From: Deltaproteobacteria bacterium | GTDB lineage: Bacteria; Myxococcota_A; UBA9160; UBA6930 | Reading direction: 5' to 3' | DNA: 39,488 bases | NCBI GenBank assembly: GCA_002687015.1 | Contig: NYZB01000086.1 | Span: forward strand, 1 to 39,488 | Notes under the pieces: model-generated | What the model was told of the DNA's origin: nothing | Database searches by the model: none | Seen by the model: only the letters and a program-made list of their open reading frames with translations | Part shown: piece after piece, positions 1 through 7,749 of the stretch | Layout of the letters: each line of letters opens with the position of its first letter | Position numbering within the stretch: the stretch's first letter is position 1 | Made by a program: the position numbers and the translations under genes

Positions 1-331
1 GGGCGGGTGCATGCGGTGGCGTGGCCGCATACCTGGCTGCTCCAGGAGGGGTGGCGCGCAGGTGGGGGGCTGCTCGATCCAGCGGAGTGCCCGGGCTGAC
101 CAGGGGAGCTGCGTCTGGCGACCTCGCAGGCCCGGAGCCATGGGGTCCTACCGTCGGCGCTCTTGACACCCAACGACCCCTGCCCTCACCAACCTTCCGG
201 CAACCACACCGTTCGCGCGGCTCTTCGCCCATGCAGCCGTCGGTCAACGGACACCGAGGGCTCCCCGATCACCCGGACGCATGTGAGAATCCGCCTCGGC
301 GCCGCGGCTCTCGTCTCTGCGGCGCAGGCTT
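1..331. other. 5' edge, no recognisable gene
   Basis: No reading frame here has a composition or motif I can assign to a protein family; the short frames are Arg/Pro/Gly-rich, as expected from out-of-frame GC-rich DNA. I looked for a tRNA T-arm, tmRNA, RNase P or SRP RNA signatures and found none. A TTGACA-like hexamer near 173 has no convincing -10 partner. The stretch may hold the downstream region of the enoyl-CoA hydratase gene and the edge of a gene outside the window. Confidence 0.4.
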
Positions 332-1108
332 CTAGCGGCCCTTCCAGTTGGGGGCGCGTTTCTCCGCGAAGGCCTTGGGGCCCTCGATGAAGTCCTCGCT
401 CTTGATCATGGCGTGGAGCTGGTCGAAGCGCTGGGCCATCGCCTCCTGGACGCCGGCGTGGTCGAGGCCGCCCAGGCTGGCCTGCTTGCTGGCGCGCACC
501 GAGAGGGGGGCGCACTCGAGGATCATCCCGGCCCAGCGGCGGGCGCCGGCCAGGGCTTCGCCTTCGGGCACGACCTCGTTGACGAAGCCGAGCTGCTGGC
601 CCTCGGCCGCAGCGACCCGGCGGCCGGTCAGGATCATGCCCATCGCCTGCTTGAGCGGGATCTGTCGGGGCAGCCGGTGCACGCCGCCGGCCAGCGCCGC
701 CAGGCCGACCCGCGGCTCGGGCAACGCGAACACCGCGTTCTCCGCCGCGACGATCATGTCGCAGGCCAGCGCGATCTCGAAGCCCCCGCCCATCGAGACG
801 CCGTTGACCGCCGCGATCACCGGCTTGACCAGGTCGTAGCGGGCGGTCAGCCCGGCGAAGCCCGACTCGGGTTGCCCGCTCATGTCGCCGCCGCTGGCCT
901 GGTGCTTCAGGTCGTTGCCCGCGCAGAAGGCCTTGTCGCCGGCTCCCGTGATGATCGCGACCCACTGGTCCGGGTCGCTCGCGAAGTCGTCGAAGACCTC
1001 CGAGAGCTCCCGGTTGGCCAGAGGGTGGAGGGAGTTCATCCGCTCCGGCCGGTTGATGGTCACGATGGTGAGGTGTCCGTCCTTCTCGACCGCGCTGAAC
1101 TCGCCCAT
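332..1108 (-). CDS. Enoyl-CoA hydratase/isomerase family protein
   Basis: A 258-residue crotonase-fold protein of normal family length. It probably hydrates or isomerises an enoyl-CoA thioester in the cytoplasm as part of beta-oxidation-type acid degradation. The N-terminal strand carries the usual INRPERMNSL segment. The first oxyanion-hole loop is AFCAGNDLKH and the second is SMGGGFEIALACD. The Glu of GGGFE and the Glu of LPEPRVGL match the two catalytic glutamates (144 and 164 in rat mitochondrial enzyme numbering), so hydratase activity is plausible. The ATG start is well supported by an AGGAGG Shine-Dalgarno 5 bases upstream. It is divergent from the SMP-30 gene, with 51 bases between the starts that hold overlapping palindromes. 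The substrate cannot be read from the sequence. Confidence 0.92.
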   Translation of the reverse strand: MGEFSAVEKDGHLTIVTINRPERMNSLHPLANRELSEVFDDFASDPDQWVAIITGAGDKAFCAGNDLKHQASGGDMSGQPESGFAGLTARYDLVKPVIAAVNGVSMGGGFEIALACDMIVAAENAVFALPEPRVGLAALAGGVHRLPRQIPLKQAMGMILTGRRVAAAEGQQLGFVNEVVPEGEALAGARRWAGMILECAPLSVRASKQASLGGLDHAGVQEAMAQRFDQLHAMIKSEDFIEGPKAFAEKRAPNWKGR

Positions 1109-1122
1109 GTTTCCTCCTGTGG

Positions 1123-1145
1123 CCGCCTACCTTACCGCAGGCGGT
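1123..1145. promoter_or_regulatory. Overlapping palindromes in divergent intergenic region
   Basis: The 51-base gap between the divergent enoyl-CoA hydratase and SMP-30 starts contains CCGCCT-N10-AGGCGG (1123-1128 and 1139-1144) and, inside it, ACCGC-AG-GCGGT (1134-1145). This position suits an operator that would control both genes. GC-rich palindromes also arise by chance, and no regulator gene is adjacent, so this is a weak call. Confidence 0.25.
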
Positions 1146-1159
1146 GATACCCTCGCCCC

Positions 1160-2077
1160 ATGATCCCCTTCGAAGAAGTCACCGGTGGCCTGCAGTTCCC
1201 CGAAGGTCCGATCGCCTGCGCCGACGGCAGTGTGATCCTGGTCGAGATCAAGCGCGGCACGCTCACCCGCGTGCAGCCCGACGGCCGCCAGGAGATCGTC
1301 GCCGAGACCGGCGGTGGCCCGAACGGCGCGGCCATTGGCCCCGACGGTGCCTGCTACGTCTGCAACAACGGCGGCTTCGTCTGGCACGAGGTCGGCGGGC
1401 TCCTGATACCCGGCGACCAGCCGCCGGACTACAGCGGGGGTCGCATCGAGCGCGTCGACCTGGCCACCGGCGAGGTCCGCGTGCTCTACACCGGGTGCGA
1501 CGGCCACCCGCTGCGGGGCCCGAACGACATCGTCTTCGATTCCCAGGGCGGCTTCTGGTTCACCGACCTGGGCAAGGCCCGCGAGCGGGAGCGCGACCGC
1601 ACGGGCATCTTCTACGCGCTCCCCGACGGCTCGGCGATCCGCGAGATGGCCTTCCCGGTGGACGGCGGCCCCAATGGCATCGGGCTCTCCCCCGAGGAGG
1701 ATCGCGTCTACGTGGCCGAGACCTTCACGGGCCGCGTCACCTACTGGGAGCTCGACGGGCCGGGCAGCATCGTGCCGAATCCCCTGGCGCCCCACGGAGG
1801 CCACCTGCTCGCGGGCCTCCCCGACGGGCAGATGCTCGACTCCCTGGCCGTCGACGGTGAGGGCAACGTGTGTGTCGCCACGCTCGTGAACGGCGGCATC
1901 ACGGTGTTCTCTCCCCGTGGCGAGCACCGTCACCTGGCGACGGACGACATGATGACCACCAATATCTGCTTTGGTGGTCCCGACCTGCGCACGGCCTGGA
2001 TCACCCTCTCGTCATCGGGGCGCCTGGTGAAGACGACCTGGGAGACGAAGGGTCTTCCGCTCGCCTACGGCACCTAG
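1160..2077 (+). CDS. SMP-30/gluconolactonase family beta-propeller hydrolase
   Basis: A 305-residue six-bladed beta-propeller of the SMP-30/gluconolactonase/LRE family, probably a metal-dependent sugar or xenobiotic lactonase. Family metal ligands can be placed: Glu15 in FPEGP, the Asn of GPNDIVFD, the Asn of GGPNGIGLSP and the Asp of LDSLAVDGEGNV. Repeated D(S/G)xGxFW-type blade motifs run through the chain. There is no signal peptide, so it is probably cytoplasmic. No strong Shine-Dalgarno precedes the ATG. The gene ends 5 bases before the convergent cyclic-nucleotide-binding gene. A second family member lies at 38589. The actual lactone is unknown. Confidence 0.9.
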   Translation: MIPFEEVTGGLQFPEGPIACADGSVILVEIKRGTLTRVQPDGRQEIVAETGGGPNGAAIGPDGACYVCNNGGFVWHEVGGLLIPGDQPPDYSGGRIERVDLATGEVRVLYTGCDGHPLRGPNDIVFDSQGGFWFTDLGKARERERDRTGIFYALPDGSAIREMAFPVDGGPNGIGLSPEEDRVYVAETFTGRVTYWELDGPGSIVPNPLAPHGGHLLAGLPDGQMLDSLAVDGEGNVCVATLVNGGITVFSPRGEHRHLATDDMMTTNICFGGPDLRTAWITLSSSGRLVKTTWETKGLPLAYGT

Positions 2078-2082
2078 CTCAC

Positions 2083-3531
2083 TCAGACGAGCCCGAGGGA
2101 GGCGTCGATCGCCAGTGGCTTCTCGACCGCACCGCCGAGCAGCCGCGCGTTCTCGATCTTGCGGGCCTCGGCCAGGGCCATCGCCGCTTCGTGGATCGGC
2201 GCGTGACGCGCCATCAGGGTCAGGACGTCCTTGCGTCCGAGGGCCAGCACCCAGCACTTCCGGCGCGTGATGCAGGAGCACACGGCCACGTCGCCCAGCA
2301 GGATCGACATCTCGCCGAAGACGTGTCCCGCGTGCAGGTTCGCCAGGAGCTTCTGCTCGTCGCCGTCGCGGTTCAACGCCTCGGCCTCGCCGGCCAGCAG
2401 CACGTAGAGTGCCGGTGAGGTCTCGCCCTGGGGGATCAACACGCTCTCGGCCTCGACCTCCAGGAAGCGGAAGCCACGGGCGAGGGCGCGTCGCTCCTGG
2501 GTCGGCAGGGCCGAGAAGAAGCGGCTGGTGCAAACCAGGCGCTCGATCAGGCGGTCGCGGAAGAAGACCAACAGCTGGCTCAGGACGGCCGAATCGCGCT
2601 CGAGCAGGTCACACATCACGCCGCGGTCGATCGCGAGGAGGGTTGTGTCCACGAGCGCCTCGATTCGTGCGTTGCGCGGCTGGTTGGCGAGCAGTGCGGT
2701 CTCGCCGAAGAACTCGCCCTCTTTGATGACGGCCATGCGCTTGGGTTGGCCGTCCTCCGCCCGGGCGATCGGAACCACCGCTCCCTCGGTGACGACGTAG
2801 AGCGCGTCCCCCAGGTCACCCTCGTCGAAGAGCATCTCGCCCTCCGCGAGGGACACCAGCTCGACGCCATCGATCAGCTGCCGCAATGCGGTCTCGTCCA
2901 ACGAGGAGAACAGGGGCACGGCGGGCAGCGAGGCCTCGACCTGCGCCCGCGAGTAGACCGCGTGGGGATCGACCTCGAGCTCCGGCGGTAGCTCGCTGTC
3001 TTCACTCGCCAGCCATCCGCTGTGGTTCCAGTCGAGCGGGATCTCGGCAAAGCCGCCGCTGTCCTCGTCCAGCTCGAGGGCTTCGGGGGCGTGGCTGGGA
3101 ACCACCTCCGTCAGCACGATCTCCTCGAGGGGCTGGCCGCGTTCGAGGCCGCTTCCGCTCGCCGGCTCTTCTGGCCGCTGTGTCGTGTGCCCACGGCTCG
3201 CATAGAGCTCGGCCAGGCGCTCCTGGATGCTCGTGTGCGAAGGCTGGAGCTCGAGCACCATCTTGCAGGCCGCGATCGCCTTCAGCAGGAAGCCGCCCTC
3301 GGCCCAGCGATCCGCGGCGCGCTCGAGCGCTGCCGTCTGCTCCTCGGGCTGTCCCTCACGCCGGTGCACGTCCGCGGCGCGCTGGGGCCACAGGCCCTCC
3401 TCGGGTTCCAGCGCCTCGAGCTTGGCGTAGGCGGCGAGTGCGTCCTCGGTGCGGCCCTTTCGCAGGGCCTCCGTGGCCTTGTCCTTGAGCTTGCGGACCT
3501 TCGCCCTGGTGCGAGCTGCGGTGGAGACCAT
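2083..3531 (-). CDS. TPR-like protein with two cyclic nucleotide-binding domains
   Basis: A 482-residue predicted signalling protein. Residues 1-115 are helical and TPR-like (basic N-terminus, repeated ALAAYAKLEALEP-type helices, residues around 75-110 like a second repeat). A low-complexity acidic linker covers about 116-195. Two cyclic-nucleotide-binding domains follow, at about 200-330 and 335-460. The first contains the phosphate-binding-cassette pattern GEFFGETALL followed by PRNARIEA, including the Arg that normally contacts the cyclic phosphate. The second has GHVFGEMSILLGD but then VAVCS where that Arg is expected, so it may bind no nucleotide. No catalytic or DNA-binding domain is seen. 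It is divergent from the HD-GYP gene across 64 bases, consistent with a shared signalling role, which is inference. The G-tract immediately before the ATG is too close for an ideal ribosome site. Confidence 0.85.
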   Translation of the reverse strand: MVSTAARTRAKVRKLKDKATEALRKGRTEDALAAYAKLEALEPEEGLWPQRAADVHRREGQPEEQTAALERAADRWAEGGFLLKAIAACKMVLELQPSHTSIQERLAELYASRGHTTQRPEEPASGSGLERGQPLEEIVLTEVVPSHAPEALELDEDSGGFAEIPLDWNHSGWLASEDSELPPELEVDPHAVYSRAQVEASLPAVPLFSSLDETALRQLIDGVELVSLAEGEMLFDEGDLGDALYVVTEGAVVPIARAEDGQPKRMAVIKEGEFFGETALLANQPRNARIEALVDTTLLAIDRGVMCDLLERDSAVLSQLLVFFRDRLIERLVCTSRFFSALPTQERRALARGFRFLEVEAESVLIPQGETSPALYVLLAGEAEALNRDGDEQKLLANLHAGHVFGEMSILLGDVAVCSCITRRKCWVLALGRKDVLTLMARHAPIHEAAMALAEARKIENARLLGGAVEKPLAIDASLGLV

Positions 3532-3595
3532 CCCCCCTTATCGAGCATTCTCCGTCCGGCATTGACCCCTTCCGCCAAGATTGGCGATCCAGGGG

Positions 3596-5488
3596 ATGGG
3601 GCGTTCCGCCGATCAGCCCGCCGTGGAATCCCTTCGCGTCCAGACCCTTGCGAGCCCGCAGTGCGCTGCTGGCCTCGCCGAGGCCCTCCCGGCCCCTCTT
3701 GCCCCCCGCCCGCTGCCCGAGCTGGTGGCCTTCGAGACCGCTCCGGGCCAGGCGACCCTCCTCGTCCTGGACGATCTCCTCCTGCCCCAGGCGAGCCCGG
3801 CCTGGCTGCGCGCCCTGCCGCGCTGGGTCGTGGTCGTGGCCGCGTCGCAGGCCGCGGCCGAGCGGGCCGACGCAGCGGACCGCCTCTTCCTGCGGCTGCC
3901 CGAGGACGCCGACGACGCGCTGCGCCGCGCCCTGCTGCGCGCAGCGATGCTGCACGCCGTGGGCCTGGCCTCCGCCGAGCAGCTGCGCTGCGAGCGGGAG
4001 CTGGCGGATCGCGACCTCTTCGAGCTCAGCGAGGTGGGCGCCGCCCTGATGCAGTCGCAGGAGCCCGAGGTGCTGTTGGCGAGGATCCTGACCGAGGCAC
4101 GTCGCGTGACGGCCAGTGATGCGGGCAGTCTCTACCTGGTCGACGAGGATCAGCTCCGCTTCCGCCTGGTCCAGAACGACTCCCTCGACCTCCTGGAGCC
4201 GCCGGGCGGCAGCCTCGCCATCGATCCCACGAGCTTCGCGGGCTACGCCGCCACGACCCGCGAGACCCTTCAGATCCAGGACGCGTACCGCCTTCCAGCC
4301 AACGCCCCGTACCGCTTCGATCGTCGCTTCGACGAGGCGAACGGCTACCGCACGGGTGCGGTCCTGGCGGTGCCGATGTGCACGCCCAAGGGCGAGACCA
4401 TCGGCGTCCTGCAGCTCCTCAATCCCGCGGCGGGTTCCTACAAGCGGCGTGACCAGCAGATCGTGCGCGCGCTGGGGGGGCAGGCCGCGGTCTCGATCGA
4501 GAACCAGCGCCTGCGCGCCGATATCGAGCGACTCTTCGAGGGCTTCATCCGTGCGGCCGTGACGGCGCTCGATCAACGGGATCCCGGCACCTCCGGTCAC
4601 TCGGAACGGGTCGCGGCGGTCACCTGCGCCCTGGCCGAGCGGGCCGACGGCAGCTCCAGCCGCCCCTTCGATCGCGTGCGCTTCAGTCGCGACGAGCTCC
4701 GCGAGCTGCGCTACGCCGCACTGCTCCACGACTTCGGCAAGGTCTTCGTCTCGGAGGGGGTGCTGGGCAAGGATCGCAAGCTGCCCCGGGATCGGGAGGC
4801 GAGCCTGCTGGGCCGCTTCCAGCGAGGCCACGAGGTGCTGGAGGCGCGCTTCCACGCCGAGCGCGCACGCTACCTGAGCGAGTGCGGCTCCGCCGGCTTC
4901 CAGGCCTTCGAGAAGCGCCTGCGTTCCGGGATCGACGCCGAGCGCAATCGGCTGCGCCGCTTCGAGGCTGCCGTGCGCCGGGCCAACGAGCCCCGCGTGC
5001 TGCCCGCCGAGATGAGTGCCGATCTGGCCGAGATGGCCGGGCAGGTGCTGGTCGGCGCGGACGACGACGAGTTCGCGCTGCTCGAGGCCCGGGACCTCGA
5101 CTACCTGGCGGTGCCCCAGGGCAGCCTGAGCCCCGAGGAGCGCCGGGCCATCCAATCCCACGTCGTCTACACCCATCGCTTCCTCGAGCAGATCCCCTGG
5201 ACCCGCGATCTGGCTCGCGTGGACGCGATCGTCTGGGCCCATCACGAGAAGCTGGATGGCTCGGGCTATCCGCGCCGTCTCGGCGGCGAGGCGATTCCGA
5301 TCCAGACGCGCATGCTGACGATCGCCGACATCTTCGACGCGTTGACCGCGGCCGATCGCCCCTACAAGAAGGCGCTGCCCGTCGAGAAGGCCCTCGAGAT
5401 CCTGCGCAGCGAGACCGCGCAGGGTCGGGTCGACGCGGATCTCATGGAGCTCTTCCTGGCCAGCCGGGTCTGGCAGCTCGGGGATTGA
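3596..5488 (+). CDS. GAF domain/HD-GYP protein with unusual insertion
   Basis: A 630-residue signalling protein. The first 140 or so residues resemble a degenerate receiver domain (ATLLVLDDLLL, then WVVVVAASQ, without a clear phospho-acceptor arrangement). A GAF domain spans about residues 155-310 (SDAGSLYLVDED, TGAVLAVPMCTPKGETIGVLQLLNP). The C-terminal part is HD-GYP: LLHDFGK places the HD pair at residues 378-379, and HHEKLDGSGYP lies at 549-559. HD-GYP domains usually degrade cyclic di-GMP. HD and HHE are about 171 residues apart, roughly 110 more than in ordinary members; the extra segment is helical and charged. ATG 3596 is chosen; an in-frame TTG at 3581 would add five residues. Neither start has an ideal Shine-Dalgarno. 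Confidence 0.88.
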   Translation: MGRSADQPAVESLRVQTLASPQCAAGLAEALPAPLAPRPLPELVAFETAPGQATLLVLDDLLLPQASPAWLRALPRWVVVVAASQAAAERADAADRLFLRLPEDADDALRRALLRAAMLHAVGLASAEQLRCERELADRDLFELSEVGAALMQSQEPEVLLARILTEARRVTASDAGSLYLVDEDQLRFRLVQNDSLDLLEPPGGSLAIDPTSFAGYAATTRETLQIQDAYRLPANAPYRFDRRFDEANGYRTGAVLAVPMCTPKGETIGVLQLLNPAAGSYKRRDQQIVRALGGQAAVSIENQRLRADIERLFEGFIRAAVTALDQRDPGTSGHSERVAAVTCALAERADGSSSRPFDRVRFSRDELRELRYAALLHDFGKVFVSEGVLGKDRKLPRDREASLLGRFQRGHEVLEARFHAERARYLSECGSAGFQAFEKRLRSGIDAERNRLRRFEAAVRRANEPRVLPAEMSADLAEMAGQVLVGADDDEFALLEARDLDYLAVPQGSLSPEERRAIQSHVVYTHRFLEQIPWTRDLARVDAIVWAHHEKLDGSGYPRRLGGEAIPIQTRMLTIADIFDALTAADRPYKKALPVEKALEILRSETAQGRVDADLMELFLASRVWQLGD

Positions 5489-5562
5489 GGGGGGCGTTGC
5501 CCTTTCCTTTCGGTGGGATCCGGCGCAGCATCGGGTACGGGGGATGAATCAGGAGAGCCCCG

Positions 5563-6945
5563 ATGTCGCAGGACATCGCATCGGCCGTCCGCGAGCGCCT
5601 CTGCGGCCTCTACCGCGGTCGCAAGCTCATCCTGGTCGGCGCGGGCCCCGTGGAGGGCCTGGTACCCCTGGCGAGTCAGCTCGACGAGCTCGGGGCCGAG
5701 TCCTTCCTGCTGACGAGCATCCGCGGCGCGCGGGTGCCCGGTCGGTGGCCCCACCACGCCCTCGACATCCAGGCCACCGGTGTGGTCGACGAGTTCCGCC
5801 TCTTCGAGGCGGCGCTGCGCGATCTGCCCGAGGAGGCCCGGAGGGCTCTCGACGCCTTCGATCCAGAGGGGGAGGCTCGCTTCGTCTCCCTGATCTCTCT
5901 CTCGCCGGTCGAAGAGGTCGCGGGCCGCAGACCCTACGGCGGGCGGATCCTCTCCGCATTCGATCTCGAAGACAAGGTCCAGGTGGATCCCTGGTTCCGA
6001 GGCGCCGGCGTGACGACGGCACCCGCCGAGGTCGCGGCCGTGGGCGCGCTCGGCGAAGCCCACGAGCGCCTCGACCGGGGCCACGGCACCGTGATCGCAG
6101 GCGACGCGCGGGAAGGGCTGCACGGTGGCGCCGAGCGCGTGCACTGGGCGCACAGCGAGGAGGCGCTCCCTTCCGTCGAGAGGGCGCTCGCACCGTACTG
6201 TGATCGCGCGCGGGTGATGCCCTTCCTGGAGGGCGTGCCCTGCAGCATCCACGGGGTCGTCTTCCGGACCCGGGTGCTCACCTTGCGGCCGGTCGAGATG
6301 ATCGTGCTGCGCGCGCCGGGTTCGACGGGCTTCCGCTACTCGGGCTTCGGGACCTTCTTCGATCCAGAGCCGCGCGATCGCGAGGCGATGCGCGACATCG
6401 CCTGGCGCATGGGCACCCACCTGCGGGCGCGCCTGCGTTTCCTCGGCCCCTTCACGATCGACGGGGTCCTCAGCGAGGAGGGCTTCCGGCCCACGGAGCT
6501 GAACCCGCGCTTCGGTGCGGCGCTCGGTCTGATGGCCGCCTCGGCGCCCGAGCTGTTGCTGGGCCCGCTGGCCCTCGCGGCCACCGAGGGGGAGGAGCTC
6601 GACGATCTCGTCGACGACCTGGAGAAGGTGCTCCTCGACGCGATCGACTCGCACCGCTCCGGCCGCGGCTCGTCGAAGATCAGCCATCCCATCGAAGAGC
6701 TGACCCGGCATCCCCTGGTCGAGGAGAACGGGGCGTTCCGCGCCGCCGGCGAGGGCGAGACGCCGGACGGCCATCTCCTGCTCGGACCGGCCAGCTTCGG
6801 CGGCTTCCTCCGCTACCTGCCCGACCCCGACCGCGTCCCGGCGGGCGAACCGCTGGCTCCCCGCGTGGCCCGTGCCTTCGCCTGGGCCGACCGACACCTC
6901 GACACCCGCATCGGCCCCCTCCAGGCCCCCACCCGCGTCCGCTGA
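5563..6945 (+). CDS. ATP-grasp-like protein of unknown substrate
   Basis: A 460-residue protein that looks like an orphan ATP-grasp ligase. The N-terminal Rossmann-like part has KLILVGAGPVEGL. The central part has FDLEDKVQVDPWFRGAGVTT, typical of the DK...GV..P stretch of ATP-grasp enzymes, followed by a likely ATP-binding lid (GTVIAGDAREGLHGG) and RVMPFLEGVPCSIHG. The metal-binding end of the fold is visible as FTIDGVLSEE then PTELNPRFGA, where Glu and Asn of the ELNPR motif would hold Mg-ATP. Known relatives join a carboxylate to an amine, thiol or other nucleophile through an acyl phosphate; the substrate here cannot be named. An AGGAG ribosome site lies about 8 bases before the ATG. It follows the HD-GYP gene by 74 bases on the same strand. 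Confidence 0.75.
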   Translation: MSQDIASAVRERLCGLYRGRKLILVGAGPVEGLVPLASQLDELGAESFLLTSIRGARVPGRWPHHALDIQATGVVDEFRLFEAALRDLPEEARRALDAFDPEGEARFVSLISLSPVEEVAGRRPYGGRILSAFDLEDKVQVDPWFRGAGVTTAPAEVAAVGALGEAHERLDRGHGTVIAGDAREGLHGGAERVHWAHSEEALPSVERALAPYCDRARVMPFLEGVPCSIHGVVFRTRVLTLRPVEMIVLRAPGSTGFRYSGFGTFFDPEPRDREAMRDIAWRMGTHLRARLRFLGPFTIDGVLSEEGFRPTELNPRFGAALGLMAASAPELLLGPLALAATEGEELDDLVDDLEKVLLDAIDSHRSGRGSSKISHPIEELTRHPLVEENGAFRAAGEGETPDGHLLLGPASFGGFLRYLPDPDRVPAGEPLAPRVARAFAWADRHLDTRIGPLQAPTRVR

Positions 6946-6951
6946 AGCGCC

Positions 6952-6976
6952 GACCGAGGGGTCAGGCCCCTCGGTC
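6952..6976. terminator. Bidirectional hairpin between convergent genes
   Basis: A perfect 10-bp stem, GACCGAGGGG (6952-6961) with CCCCTCGGTC (6967-6976), encloses a TCAGG loop. It fills the 29-base gap between the convergent ATP-grasp and thioesterase genes, and its right arm overlaps the thioesterase stop codon. There is no T tract, so a classical Rho-independent terminator is not proven, but symmetry and position favour a transcription-blocking or mRNA-end-protecting role in both directions. Confidence 0.6.
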
Positions 6977-7649
6977 AGCGATCGCGACGGCGTCGGTCGT
7001 CGAACTCGGCGAACTTGGTGTCGGGGACGGAGACGAAGGTTCCGGTGGCTTCGGCGACGACCTCGTCGTCCACCCGGAGCTCGCCGCTCATGGCGAGGCG
7101 CCGGCCCGATTGGGAGTCGAGGCGCGCCTCGACGGTCAGGTCCCGGTGCAGCGGCGTGGGCCGGCGATAGCGGATCGTCAGCTCGCCGGTCATGCCCGGG
7201 CCCCCGGAGAAGATCGTCGCCATGCCGAGCGCCTCGTCGAGGACGGCGGCGACGAAGCCGCCGTGGGCGAGGCCGGGCCCGCCTTCGTAGGCGCTGCCGA
7301 AGCGGCCCTCGCCTCGCGCGACCCGGGCCTCGGCGTCGGGCCACAGGCGAAAGGGCGGCGCGATCGGGTTGGCGCGGCCGGTGACCGGCCCGCGGTCCAT
7401 GAAGTCGCCCATGCCCGAGACGTGGGGGCTCTCCGGGCGCTCCCGCGTGCGTTCGGCCAACACCCCGGTCAGGGCGCGGGCGTGAGCAGCGGCCGCCCGC
7501 AGGTGCTCGGCGTCGGCATCGGTGGATTGCAGCACCTCGAGCACGCCGCGCAGCGCTTCGCCCAACTCGCGGCGGGCCAGGGTGTGGTCGGATTCGGCCG
7601 CGTCGCCGGCCCAGGGGTCCAGGGGGTCATCGGGAGAGTCGGGATTCAT
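6975..7649 (-). CDS. PaaI-type hotdog thioesterase with helical N-terminal extension
   Basis: A 224-residue protein. The C-terminal 130 residues form a hotdog fold of the PaaI/YbgC thioesterase type: GGPGLAHGGFVAAVLDEALG gives the conserved HGG and helix, followed by the strand LTIRYRRPTPLHRDLTVEAR. It probably hydrolyses an acyl-CoA thioester. The first 95 or so residues are an extra helical, Ala/Glu-rich segment absent from short PaaI proteins. I chose the ATG at 7649 because the upstream in-frame codons are low-complexity and run into the divergent aldehyde dehydrogenase leader. It is divergent from that gene across 100 bases, which fits a joint role in acyl or aldehyde metabolism. Confidence 0.82.
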   Translation of the reverse strand: MNPDSPDDPLDPWAGDAAESDHTLARRELGEALRGVLEVLQSTDADAEHLRAAAAHARALTGVLAERTRERPESPHVSGMGDFMDRGPVTGRANPIAPPFRLWPDAEARVARGEGRFGSAYEGGPGLAHGGFVAAVLDEALGMATIFSGGPGMTGELTIRYRRPTPLHRDLTVEARLDSQSGRRLAMSGELRVDDEVVAEATGTFVSVPDTKFAEFDDRRRRDR

Positions 7650-7749
7650 GTCGGCTGCGGAGGGTATCGCAGGCAGGGCGCGCTTCTCGTGCCAGGCCGG
7701 CGGCGGAGATACCATCCGGATCCCCCCCCACCCCGCCCCCGGAGGTCCC

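Noticed and set aside
3356-5245. Long minus-strand open frame of more than 600 codons opposite the HD-GYP gene
   Set aside because: A GC-rich antisense shadow without domain motifs; the plus-strand protein has clear GAF and HD-GYP motifs. The same holds for other long antisense frames, such as 15845-17344.
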